The position numbers and the translations under genes were made by a program. From Luzula sylvatica (taxonomy: Eukaryota; Streptophyta; Magnoliopsida; Poales; Juncaceae), in contig CAMPEJ010000004.1 in the NCBI GenBank assembly GCA_946800325.1, positions 930,001 through 994,000 on the forward strand: DNA of 64,000 nucleotides. Direction: 5' to 3'. The first letter of the stretch is position 1, and each line of letters starts with the position of its first letter. Positions 26,782-39,800 of this stretch are shown piece by piece. Under the pieces are notes generated by a model that was given only the letters and a program-made list of their open reading frames with translations, had not been told where the DNA came from and made no database searches.

Positions 26782-27277
26782 GAAAAACAAACTTTCTTAG
26801 TGTTTGTAAATTTTGGTAAAATGTTATGTGGTAAAAGATACAATTGAGATGATCTCAAAATACGTTATTTAAACTCCACAAAGCATAAACAAATTGTTTT
26901 GAATCGAAAAACAAACTTTCTTAGTGTTTGTAAATTTTGGTAAAATGTTATGTGGTAAAAGATACGATTCAAATGATCTCAAAATACGTTATTTGAACTC
27001 CCCAAAGCATAAACAGATTGTTTTGAATCGAAAAACAAACTTTCTTAGTGTTTGTAAATTTTGGTGAAATGTTATGTGGTAAAAGATACGATTCAAATGA
27101 TCTCAAAATACGTTATTTGAACTCCCTAAAGCATAAACAGATTGTTTTGAATCGAAAAACAAACTTTCTTAGTGTTTGTAAATTTTGGTGAAATGTTATG
27201 TGGTAAAAAATACGATTCAAATGATCTCAAAATACGTTATTTGAACTCCCCAAAGCATAAACAGATTGTTTTGAATC
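26782..27277 (+). repeat. Four-monomer module M24-M27, second instance
   Basis: This has the same series of diagnostics as M6-M9. It differs by A61 in its first monomer ('gatacaattga') and by lacking T90/G116 in its third. The two instances have thus diverged enough to be told apart in every HOR copy. Confidence 0.85.
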
Positions 27278-27525
27278 GAAAAACAAACTTTCTTAGTGTT
27301 TGTAAATTTTGGTGAAATGTTATGTAGTAAAAGATACGATTCAAATGATCTCAAAATACGTTATTTGAACTCCCCAAAGCATAAACAGATTGTTTTGAAT
27401 CGAAAAACAAACTTTCTTAGTGTTTGTAAATTTTGGTGAAATGTTATGTGGTAAAAGATACGATTCGAATGATCTAAAAATATGTTATTTGGACTCCCCA
27501 AAGCATAGACAAATTGTTTTGAATC

Positions 27526-30500
27526 GAAAAACAAACTTTCTTAGTGTTTCTAAATTTTGGTGAAATGTTATGTAGTAAAAGATACGATTCAAATGATCTC
27601 AAAATACGTTATTTGAACTCCCCAAAGCATAAACAGATTGTTTTGAATCGAAAATCAAACTTTCTTAGTGTTTGTAAATTTTGGTGAAATGTTATGTGGT
27701 AAAAGATATGATTCAAATGATCTCAAAATACGTTATTTCAACTCCCCAAAGGATAAACAGATTGTTTTGAATCGAAAAACAAACTTTCTTAGTGTTTGTA
27801 AATTTTGGTGAAATGTTATGTGGTAAAAGATACGATTCAAATGATCTCAAAATACGTTATTTGAACTCCCCAAAGCATAAACAGATTATTTTGAATCGAA
27901 AAACAAACTTTCTTAGTGTTTGTAAATTTTGGTGAAATGTTATGTTGTAAAAGATACGATTCAAATGATCTGAAAATACGTTATTTGAACTCCCCAAATC
28001 ATAAACAGATTGTTTTGAATCGAAAAACAAACTTTCTTAGTGTTTGTAAATTTTGGTGAAATGTTATGTGGTAAAAGATACGATTCGAATGATCTCAAAA
28101 TACGTTATTTGAACTCCCCAAAGCATAAACAAATGGTTTTGAATCGAAAAACAAACTTTCTTAGTGTTTGTAAATTTTGGTGAAATGTTATGTGGTAAAA
28201 GACACGATTCCAATGATCTCAAAATACGTTATTTGAACTCCCCAAAGCATAAACAGATTGTTTTGAATCGAAAAACAAACTTTCTTAGTGTTTGTAAATT
28301 TTGGTAAAATGTTATGTGGTAAAAGATACGATTGAAATGATCTCAAAATACGTTATTTAAACTCCACAAAGCATAAACAAATTGTTTTGAATCGAAAAAC
28401 AAACTTTCTTAGTGTTTGTAAATTTTGGTAAAATGTTATGTGGTAAAAGATACGATTCAAATTTTCTCAAAATACGTTATTTGAACTCCCCAAAGCATAA
28501 ACAGATTGTTTTGAATCGAAAAACAAACTTTCTTAGTGTTTGTAAATTTTGGTGAAATGTTATGTGGTAAAAGATACAATTCAAATGATCTCAAAATACG
28601 TTATTTTAACTCCCTAAAGCATAAACAGATTGGTTTGAATCGAAAAACATACTTTCTTAGTGTTTGTAAATTTTGGTGAAATGTTATGTGGTAAAAAATA
28701 CGATTCAAATGATCTCAAAATACGTTATTTGAACTCCCCAAAGCATAAACAGATTGTTTTGAATCGAAAATCAAACTTTCTTAGTGTTTGTACATTTTGG
28801 TGAAATGTTATGTCGTAAATGATACGATTCAAATGATCTTAAAATACGTTATTTGAACTCCCCAAAGCATAAACAGATTGTTTTGAATCGAAAATCAAAC
28901 TTTCTTAGTGTTTGTAAATTTTGGTGAAATGTTATGTGGTAAAAGATACGATTCGAATGATCTCAAAATACGTTATTTGAACTCCCCAAAGCATAAACAA
29001 ATGGTTTTGAATCGAAAAACAAACTTTCTTAGTGTTTGTAAATTTTGGTGAAATGTTATGTGGTAAAAGACACGATTCCAATGATCTCAAAATACGTTAT
29101 TTGAACTCCCCAAAGCATAAACAGATTGTTTTGAATCGAAAAACAAACTTTCTTAGTGTTTGTAAATTTTGGTGAAATGTTATGTAGTAAAATATACGAT
29201 TCAAATGATCTCAAAATACGTTATTTGAACTCCCCAAAGCATAAACAGATTGTTTTGAATCGAAAAATAAACTTTCTTAGCGTTTGTAAATTTTGGTGAT
29301 ATGTTATGTGGTAAAAGATACGATTCGAATGATCTAAAAATACGTTATTTGAACTCCCCAATGCATAAACAAATTGTTTTGAATCGAAAAACAAACTTTC
29401 TTAGTGTTTGTAAATTTTGGTGAAATGTTATGTGGTAAAAGATACGATTCAAATGATCTCAAAATGTGTTATTTGAACTCCCCAAAGCATAAACAGATTG
29501 TTTTGAATTGAAAAACAAACTTTCTTAGTGTTTGTAAATTTTGGTGAAAGGTTATGTGGTAAAAGATACGAATCAAATGATCTCAAAATACGTTATTTGA
29601 ACTCCCCAAAGCATAAACAGATTGTTTTGAATCGAAAAACAAACTTTCTTAGTGTTTGTAAATTTTGGTGAAATGTTATGTAGTAAAAGATACGATTCAA
29701 ATGATCTCAAAATACGTTATTTGAACTCCCCAAAGCATAAACAGATTGTTTTGAATCGGAAAACAAACTTTCTTAGTGTTTGTAAATTTTGGTGAAATGT
29801 TATGTAGTAAAAGATACGATTCAAATGATCTCAAAATACGTTATTTGAACTCCCCAAAGCATAAACAGATTGTTTTGAATCGAAAATCAAACTTTCTTAG
29901 TGTTTGTAAATTTTGGTGAAATGTTATGTAGTAAAAGATACGATTCAAATGATCTCAAAATACGTTATTTGAACTCCCCAAAGCATAAACAGATTGTTTT
30001 GAATCGAAAAACAAACTTTCTTAGTGTTTGTAAATTTTGGTGAAATGTTATGTAGTAAAAGATACGATTCAAATGATCTCAAAATACGTTATTTGAACTC
30101 CCCAAAGCATAAACAGATTGTTTTGAATCGGAAAACAAACTTTCTTAGTGTTTGTAAATTTTGGTGAAATGTTATGTGGTAAAAGATACGATTCGAATGA
30201 TCTAAAAATATGTTATTTGAACTCCCCAAAGCATAAACAAATTGTTTTGAATCGAAAAACAAAGTTTCTTAGTGTTTGTAAATTTTGGTGAAATGTTATG
30301 TGGTAAAAGATACGATTCAAATGATCTCAAAATCCGTTATTTGAACTCCCCAAAGCATAAACAGATTGTTTTGAATCGAAAAACAAACTTTCTTAGTGTT
30401 TGTAAATTTTGGTAAAATGTTATGTGGTAAAAGATACAATTGAAATGATCTCAAAATACGTTATTTAAACTCCACAAAGCATAAACAAATTGTTTTGAAT

Positions 30501-31121
30501 CGAAAAACAAACTTTCTTAGTGTTTGTAAATTTTGGTAAAATGTTATGTGGTAAAAGATACGATTCAAATGATCTCAAAATACGTTATTTGAACTCCCCA
30601 AAGCATAAACAGATTGTTTTGAATCGAAAAACAAACTTTCTTAGTGTTTGTAAATTTTGGTGAAATGTTATGTGGTAAAAGATACGATTCAAATGATCTC
30701 AAAATACGTTATTTGAACTCCCTAAAGCATAAACAGATTGTTTTGAATCGAAAAACAAACTTTCTTAGTGTTTGTAAATTTTGGTGAAATGTTATGTGGT
30801 AAAAAATACGATTCAAATGATCTCAAAATACGTTATTTGAACTCCCCAAAGCATAAACAGATTGTTTTGAATCGAAAAACAAACTTTCTTAGTGTTTGTA
30901 AATTTTGGTGAAATGTTATGTAGTAAAAGATACGATTCAAATGATCTCAAAATACGTTATTTGAACTCCCCAAAGCATAAACAGATTGTTTTGAATCGAA
31001 AAACAAACTTTCTTAGTGTTTGTAAATTTTGGTAAAATGTTATGTGGTAAAAGATACGATTCGAATGATCTAAAAATATGTTATTTGGACTCCCCAAAGC
31101 ATAGACAAATTGTTTTGAATC
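27526..31121 (+). repeat. 29-monomer HOR copy (M21 missing)
   Basis: This is collinear with 23806-27525, and most rare markers are shared at a 3720-bp offset ('aaattttctc' 24741/28461; 'ggtgatatg' 25576/29296; C49 'gtcgta' 25093/28813). The single missing monomer is M21 (G2, C66). Private changes include 'gtacatttt' near 28790 and 'gtaaatgatac' near 28815. Confidence 0.92.
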
Positions 31122-34100
31122 GAAAAACAAACTTTCTTAGTGTTTCTAAATTTTGGTGAAATGTTATGTAGTAAAAGATACGATTCAAATGATCTCAAAA
31201 TACGTTATTTGAACTCCCCAAAGCATAAACAGATTGTTTTGATTCGAAAATCAAACTTTCTTAGTGTTTGTAAATTTTGGTGAAATGTTATGTGGTAAAA
31301 GATATGATTCAAATGATCTCAAAATACGTTATTTGAACTCCCCAAAGGATAAACAGATTGTTTTGAATCGAAAAACAAACTTTCTTAGTGTTTGTAAATT
31401 TTGGTGAAATGTTATGTGGTAAAAGATACGATTCAAATGATCTCAAAATACGTTATTTGAACTCCCCAAAGCATAAACAGATTATTTTGAATCGAAAAAC
31501 AAACTTTCTTAGTGTTTGTAAATTTTGGTGAAATGTTATGTTGTAAAAGATACGATTCAAATGATCTGAAAATACGTTATTTGAACTCCCCAAATCATAA
31601 ACAGATTGTTTTGAATCGAAAAACAAACTTTCTTAGTGTTTGTAAATTTTGGTGAAATGTTATGTGGTAAAAGATACGATTCGAATGATCTCAAAATACG
31701 TTATTTGAACTCCCCAAAGCATAAACAAATGGTTTTGAATCGAAAAACAAACTTTCTTAGTGTTTGTAAATTTTGGTGAAATGTTATGTGGTAAAAGACA
31801 CGATTCCAGTGATCTCAAAATACGTTATTTGAACTCCCCAAAGCATAAACAGATTGTTTTGAATCGAAAAACGAACTTTCTTAGTGTTTGTAAATTTTGG
31901 TAAAATGTTATGTGGTAAAAGATACGATTGAAATGATCTCAAAATACGTTATTTAAACTCCACAAAGCATAAACAAATTGTTTTGAATCGAAAAACAAAC
32001 TTTCTTAGTGTTTGTAAATTTTGGTAAAATGTTATGTGGTAAAAGATACGATTCAAATGATCTCAAAATACGTTATTTGAACTCCCCAAAGCATAAACAG
32101 ATTGTTTTGAATCGAAAAACAAACTTTCTTAGTGTTTGTAAATTTTGGTGAAATGTTATGTGGTAAAAGATACGATTCAAATGATCTCAAAATACGTTAT
32201 TTTAACTCCCTAAAGCATAAACAGATTGGTTTGAATCGAAAAACAAACTTTCTTAGTGTTTGTAAATTTTGGTGAAATGTTATGTGGTAAAAAATACGAT
32301 TCAAATGATCTCAAAATACGTTATTTGAACTCCCCAAAGCATAAACAGATTGTTTTGAATCGAAAATCAAACTTTCTTAGTGTTTGTAAATTTTGGTGAA
32401 ATGTTATGTAGTAAAAGATACGATTCAAATGATCTCAAAATACGTTATTTGAACTCCCCAAAGCATAAACAGATTGTTTTGAATCGAAAATCAAACTTTC
32501 TTAGTGTTTGTAAATTTTGGAGAAATGTTATGTGGTAAAAGATACGATTCGAATGATCTCAAAATACGTTATTTGAACTCCCCAAAGCATAAACAAATGG
32601 TTTTGAATCGAAAAACAAACTTTCTTAGTGTTTGTAAATTTTGGTGAAATGTTATGTGGTAAAAGACACGATTCCAATGATCTCAAAATACGTTATTTGA
32701 ACTCCCCAAAGGATAAACAGATTGTTTTGAATCGAAAAACAAACTTTCTTAGTGTTTGTAAATTTTGGTGAAATGTTATGTAGTAAAATATACGATTCAA
32801 ATGATCTCAAAATACGTTATTTGAACTCCCCAAAGCATAAACAGATTGTTTTGAATCGAAAAATAAACTTTCTTAGCGTTTGTAAATTTTGGTGAAATGT
32901 TATGTGGTAAAAGATACGATTCGAATGATCTAAAAATACGTTATTTGAACTCCCCAATGCACAAACAAATTGTTTTGAATCGAAAAACAAACTTTCTTAG
33001 TGTTTGTAAATTTTGGTGAAATGTTATGTGGTAAAAGATACGATTCAAATGATCTCAAAATGTGTTATTTGAACTGCCCAAAGCATAAACATATTGTTTT
33101 GAATCGAAAAACAAACTTTCTTAGTGTTTGTAAATTTTGGTAAAATGTTATGTGGTAAAAGATACGATTCAAATGATCTCAAAATACGTTATTTGAACTC
33201 CCCAAAGCATAAACAGATTGTTTTGAATTGAAAAACAAACTTTCTTAGTGTTTGTAAATTTTGGTGAAAGGTTATGTGGTAAAAGATACGAATCAAATGA
33301 TCTCAAAATACGTTATTTGAACTCCCCAAAGCATAAACAGATTGTTTTGAATCGAAAAACAAACTTTCTTAGTGTTTGTAAATTTTGGTGAAATGTTATG
33401 TAGTAAAAGATACGATTCAAATGATCTCAAAATACGTTATTTGAACTCCCCAAAGCATAAACAGATTGTTTTGAATCGGAAAACAAACTTTCTTAGTGTT
33501 TGTAAATTTTGGTGAAATGTTATGTAGTAAAAGATACGATTCAAATGATCTCAAAATACGTTATTTGAACTCCCCAAAGCATAAACAGATTGTTTTGAAT
33601 CGAAAATCAAACTTTCTTAGTGTTTGTAAATTTTGGTGAAATGTTATGTAGTAAAAGATACGATTCAAATGATCTCAAAATACGTTATTTGAACTCCCCA
33701 AAGCATAAACATATTGTTTTGAATCGAAAAACAAACTTTCTTAGTGTTTGTAAATTTTGGTGAAATGTTATGTAGTAAAAGATACGATTCAAATGATCTC
33801 AAAATACGTTATTTGAACTCCCCAAAGCATAAACAGATTGTTTTGAATCGGAAAACAAACTTTCTTAGTGTTTGTAAATTTTGGTGAAATGTTATGTGGT
33901 AAAAGATACGATTCGAATGATCTAAAAATATGTTATTTGAACTCCCCAAAGCATAAACAAATTGTTTTGAATCGAAAAACAAAGTTTCTTAGTGTTTGTA
34001 AATTTTGGTGAAATGTTATGTGGTAAAAGATACGATTCAAATGATATCAAAATACGTTATTTGAACTCCCCAAAGCATAAACAGATTGTTTTGAATCGAA

Positions 34101-34841
34101 AAACAAACTTTCTTAGTGTTTGTAAATTTTGGTAAAATGTTATGTGGTAAAAGATACAATTGAAATGATCTCAAAATACGTTATTTAAACTCCACAAAGC
34201 ATAAACAAATTGTTTTGAATCGAAAAACAAACTTTCTTAGTGTTTGTAAATTTTGGTAAAATGTTATGTGGTAAAAGATACGATTCAAATGATCTCAAAA
34301 TACGTTATTTGAACTCCCCAAAGCATAAACAGATTGTTTTGAATCGAAAAACAAACTTTCTTAGTGTTTGTAAATTTTGGTGAAATGTTATGTGGTAAAA
34401 GATACGATTCAAATGATCTCAAAATACGTTATTTGAACTCCCTAAAGCATAAACAGATTGTTTTGAATCGAAAAACAAACTTTCTTAGTGTTTGTAAATT
34501 TTGGTGAAATGTTATGTGGTAAAAAATACGATTCAAATGATCTCAAAATACGTTATTTGAACTCCACAAAGCATAAACAGATTGTTTTGAATCGAAAAAC
34601 AAACTTTCTTAGTGTTTGTAAATTTTGGTGAAATGTTATGTAGTAAAAGATACGATTCAAATGATCTCAAAATACGTTATTTGAACTCCCCAAAGCATAA
34701 ACAGATTGTTTTGAATCGAAAAACAAACTTTCTTAGTGTTTGTAAATTTTGGTGAAATGTTATGTGGTAAAAGATACGATTCGAATGATCTAAAAATATG
34801 TTATTTGGACTCCCCAAAGCATAGACAAATTGTTTTGAATC
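31122..34841 (+). repeat. 30-monomer HOR copy, variant with extra A37 monomer
   Basis: It again has 30 monomers but not the same set: M21 is absent, and an A37 monomer starting at 33107 has been gained between M15 and M16. Markers 'gttttgattcg' (end of M0), 'aaaacgaac' (M6) and 'atgatatcaa' (M23) link it specifically to the copies at 40422 and 48605 rather than to its left neighbour. Confidence 0.9.
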
Positions 34842-35833
34842 GAAAAACAAACTTTCTTAGTGTTTCTAAATTTTGGTGAAATGTTATGTAGTAAAAGATA
34901 CGATTCAAATGATCTCAAAATACGTTATTTGAACTCCCCAAAGCATAAACAGATTGTTTTGAATCGAAAATCAAACTTTCTTAGTGTTTGTAAATTTTGG
35001 TGAAATGTTATGTGGTAAAAGATACGATTCAAATGATCTCAAAATACGTTATTTGAACTCCCCAAAGCATAAACAGATTGTTTTGAATCGAAAAACAAAC
35101 TTTCTTAGTGTTTGTAAATTTTGGTAAAATGTTATGTGGTAAAAGATACAATTGAAATGATCTCAAAATACGTTATTTAAACTCCACAAAGCATAAACAA
35201 ATTGTTTTGAATTGAAAAACAAACTTTCTTAGTGTTTGTAAATTTTGGTAAAATGTTATGTGGTAAAAGATACGATTCAAATGATCTCAAAATACGTTAT
35301 TTGAACTCCCCAAAGCATAAACAGATTGTTTTGAATCGAAAAACAAACTTTCTTAGTGTTTGTAAATTTTGGTGAAATGTTATGTGGTAAAAGATACTAT
35401 TCAAATGATCTCAAAATACGTTATTTGAACTCCCTAAAGCATAAACAGATTGTTTTGAATCGAAAAACAAACTTTCTTAGTGTTTGTAAATTTTGGTGAA
35501 ATGTTATGTGGTAAAAAATACGATTCAAATGATCTCAAAATACGTTATTTGAACTCCACAAAGCATAAACAGATTGTTTTGAATCGAAAAACAAACTTTC
35601 TTAGTGTTTGTAAATTTTGGTGAAATGTTATGTAGTAAAAGATACGATTCAAATGATCTCAAAATACGTTATTTGAACTCCCCAAAGCATAAACAGATTG
35701 TTTTGAATCGAAAAACAAACTTTCTTAGTGTTTGTAAATTTTGGTGAAATGTTATGTGGTAAAAGATACGATTCGAATGATCTAAAAATATGTTATTTGG
35801 ACTCCCCAAAGCATAGACAAATTGTTTTGAATC
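34842..35833 (+). repeat. 8-monomer derivative HOR, copy 1 (992 bp)
   Basis: The order is M0, a fused monomer (T6 start like M1, then plain), and M24-M29. It equals the 30-mer with about 22 consecutive monomers removed between M1 and M23. The T61 variant ('gatactattc') in its M26 and 'gaattg' after M24 distinguish it from full-length copies. Confidence 0.92.
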
Positions 35834-36825
35834 GAAAAACAAACTTTCTTAGTGTTTCTAAATTTTGGTGAAATGTTATGTAGTAAAAGATACGATTCAA
35901 ATGATCTCAAAATACGTTATTTGAACTCCCCAAAGCATGAACAGATTGTTTTGAATCGAAAATCAAACTTTCTTAGTGTTTGTAAATTTTGGTGAAATGT
36001 TATGTGGTAAAAGATACGATTCAAATGATCTCAAAATACGTTATTTGAACTCCCCAAAGCATAAACAGATTGTTTTGAATTGAAAAACAAACTTTCTTAG
36101 TGTTTGTAAATTTTGGTAAAATGTTATGTGGTAAAAGATACAATTGAAATGATCTCAAAATACGTTATTTAAACTCCACAAAGCATAAACAAATTGTTTT
36201 GAATTGAAAAACAAACTTTCTTAGTGTTTGTAAATTTTGGTAAAATGTTATGTGGTAAAAGATACGATTCAAATGATCTCAAAATACGTTATTTGAACTC
36301 CCCAAAGCATAAACAGATTGTTTTGAATCGAAAAACAAACTTTCTTAGTGTTTGTAAATTTTGGTGAAATGTTATGTGGTAAAAGATACTATTCAAATGA
36401 TCTCAAAATACGTTATTTGAACTCCCTAAAGCATAAACAGATTGTTTTGAATCGAAAAACAAACTTTCTTAGTGTTTGTAAATTTTGGTGAAATGTTATG
36501 TGGTAAAAAATACGATTCAAATGATCTCAAAATACGTTATTTGAACTCCCCAAAGCATAAACAGATTGTTTTGAATCGAAAAACAAACTTTCTTAGTGTT
36601 TGTAAATTTTGGTGAAATGTTATGTAGTAAAAGATACGATTCAAATGATCTCAAAATACGTTATTTGAACTCCCCAAAGCATAAACAGATTGTTTTGAAT
36701 CGAAAAACAAACTTTCTTAGTGTTTGTAAATTTTGGTGAAATGTTATGTGGTAAAAGATACGATTCGAATGATCTAAAAATATGTTATTTGGACTCCCCA
36801 AAGCATAGACAAATTGTTTTGAATC
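35834..36825 (+). repeat. 8-monomer derivative HOR, copy 2 (992 bp)
   Basis: This is a near-identical tandem copy of 34842-35833, in exact 992-bp register, with only scattered differences by eye ('gcatgaac' near 35935; 'gaattg' before its M24). Each of the two later supra-repeat copies (44142 and 52325) has one such 8-mer. Confidence 0.93.
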
Positions 36826-39800
36826 GAAAAACAAACTTTCTTAGTGTTTCTAAATTTTGGTGAAATGTTATGTAGTAAAAGATACGATTCAAATGATCTC
36901 AAAATACGTTATTTGAACTCCCCAAAGCATAAACAGATTGTTTTGAATCGAAAATCAAACTTTCTTAGTGTTTGTAAATTTTGGTGAAATGTTATGTGGT
37001 AAAAGATATGATTCAAATGATCTCAAAATACGTTATTTGAACTCCCCAAAGGATAAACAGATTGTTTTGAATCGAAAAACAAACTTTTTTAGTGTTTGTA
37101 AATTTTGGTGAAATGTTATGTGGTAAAAGATACGATTCAAATGATCTCAAAATACGTTATTTGAACTCCCCAAATCATAAACAGATTGTTTTGAATCGAA
37201 AAACAAACTTTCTTAGTGTTTGTAAATTTTGGTGAAATGTTATGTGGTAAAAGATACGATTCGAATGATCTCAAAATACGTTATTTGAACTCCCCCAAGC
37301 ATAAACAAATGGTTTTGAATCGAAAAACAAACTTTCTTAGTGTTTGTAAATTTTGGTGAAATGTTATGTGGTAAAAGACACGATTCCAATGATCTCAAAA
37401 TACGTTATTTGAACTCCCCAAAGCATAAACAGATTGTTTTGAATCGAAAAACAAACTTTCTTAGTGTTTGTAAATTTTGGTGAAATGTTATGTAGTAAAA
37501 TATACGATTCAAATGATCTCAAAATACGTTATTTGAACTCCCCAAAGCATAAACAGATTGTTTTGAATCGAAAAATAAACTTTCTTAGTGTTTGTAAATT
37601 TTGGTGAAATGTTATGTGGTAAAAGATACGATTCGAATGATCTCAAAATACGTTATTTGAACTCCCCAAAGCATAAACAAATGGTTTTGAATCGAAAAAC
37701 AAACTTTCTTAGTGTTTGTAAATTTTGGTGAAATGTTATGTGGTAAAAGACACGATTCGAATGATCTCAAAATACGTTATTTGAACTCCCCAAAGCATAA
37801 ACAGATTGTTTTGAATCGAAAATCAAACTTTCTTAGTGTTTGTAAATTTTGGTGAAATGTTATGTGGTAAAAGATACGATTCGAATGATCTCAAAATACG
37901 TTATTTGAACTCCCCAAAGCATAAACAAATGGTTTTGAATCGAAAAACAAACTTTCTTAGTGTTTGTAAATTTTGGTGAAATGTTATGTGGTAAAAGACA
38001 CGATTCCAATGATCTCAAAATACGTTATTTGAACTCCCCAATGCATAAACAGATTGTTTTGAATCGAAAAACAAACTTTCTTAGTGTTTGTAAATTTTGG
38101 TGAAATGTTATGTAGTAAAATATACGATTCAAATGATCTCAAAATACGTTATTTGAACTCCCCAAAGCATAAACAGATTGTTTTGAATCGAAAATCAAAC
38201 TTTCTTAGTGTTTGTAAATTTTGGTGAAATGTTATGTGGTAAAAGATACGATTCGAATGATCTCAAAATACGTTATTTGAACTCCCCAAAGCATAAACAA
38301 ATGGTTTTGAATCGAAAAACAAACTTTCTTAGTGTTTGTAAATTTTGGTGAAATGTTATGTGGTAAAAGACACGATTCCAATGATCTCAAAATACGTTAT
38401 TTGAACTCCCCAAAGCATAAACAGATTGTTTTGAATCGAAAAACAAACTTTCTTAGTGTTTGTAAATTTTGGTGAAATGTTATGTAGTAAAATATACGAT
38501 TCAAATGATCTCAAAATACGTTATTTGAACTCCCCAAAGCATAAACAGATTGTTTTGAATCGAAAAATAAACTTTCTTAGCGTTTGTAAATTTTGGTGAT
38601 ATGTTATGTGGTAAAAGATACGATTCGAATGATCTAAAAATACGTTATTTGAACTCCCCAATGCATAAACAAATTGTTTTGAATCGAAAAACAAACTTTC
38701 TTAGTGTTTGTAAATTTTGGTGAAATGTTATGTGGTAAAAGATACGATTCAAATGATCTCAAAATGTGTTATTTGAACTCCCCAAAGCATAAACAGATTG
38801 TTTTGAATTGAAAAACAAACTTTCTTAGTGTTTGTAAATTTTGGTGAAAGGTTATGTGGTAAAAGATACGAATCAAATGATCTCAAAATACGTTATTTGA
38901 ACTCCCCAAAGCATAAACAGATTGTTTTGAATCGAAAAACAAACTTTCTTAGTGTTTGTAAATTTTGGTGAAATGTTATGTAGTAAAAGATACGATTCAA
39001 ATGATCTCAAAATACGTTATTTGAATTCCCCAAAGCATAAACAGATTGTTTTGAATCGGAAAACAAACTTTCTCAGTGTTTGTAAATTTTGGTGAAATGT
39101 TATGTAGTAAAAGATACGATTCAAATGATCTCAAAATACGTTATTTGAACTCCCCAAAGCATAAACAGATTGTTTTGAATCGAAAATCAAACTTTCTTAG
39201 TGTTTGTAAATTTTGGTGAAATGTTATGTAGTAAAAGATACGATTCAAATGATCTCAAAATACGTTATTTGAACTCCCCAAAGCATAAACAGATTGTTTT
39301 GAATCGAAAAACAAACTTTCTTAGTGTTTGTAAATTTTGGTGAAATGTTATGTAGTAAAAGATACGATTCAAATGATCTCAAAATACGTTATTTGAACTC
39401 CCCAAAGCATAAACAGATTGTTTTGAATCGGAAAACAAACTTTCTTAGTGTTTGTAAATTTTGGTGAAATGTTATGTGGTAAAAGATACGATTCGAATGA
39501 TCTAAAAATATGTTATTTGAACTCCCCAAAGCATAAACAAATTGTTTTGAATCGAAAAACAAAGTTTCTTAGTGTTTGTAAATTTTGGTGAAATGTTATG
39601 TGGTAAAAGATACGATTCAAATGATCTCAAAATACGTTATTTGAACTCCCCAAAGCATAAACAGATTGTTTTGAATCGAAAAACAAACTTTCTTAGTGTT
39701 TGTAAATTTTGGTAAAATGTTATGTGGTAAAAGATACAATTGAAATGATCTCAAAATACGTTATTTAAACTCCACAAAGCATAAACAAATTGTTTTGAAT

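Larger units (their letters stand above)
23806..27525 (+). repeat. 30-monomer HOR, reference copy (M0-M29)
   Basis: Monomers start every 124 bp. M0: C25, A49. M1: T6, T60, G103. M2: A115. M3: T49, G75, T102. M4: G66, A111, G114. M5: C58, C66. M6: A37, G65, A90, A97, A111. M7: A37, T70, T71. M8: T90, T98, G116. M9: A56. M10: T6, C49. M11: T6, G66, A111, G114. M12: C58, C66. M13: A49, T56. M14: T7, C20, G66, A75, T101, A111. M15: G81, T82, T124. M16: G41, A63. M17: A49. M18: G2, A49. M19: T6, A49. M20: A49. M21: G2, C66. M22: G2, G66, A75, T82, A111. M23: G11. M24: A37, A61, G65, A90, A97, A111. M25: A37. M26: T98. M27: A56. M28: A49. M29: G66, A75, T82, G91, G107, A111. Confidence 0.92.
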
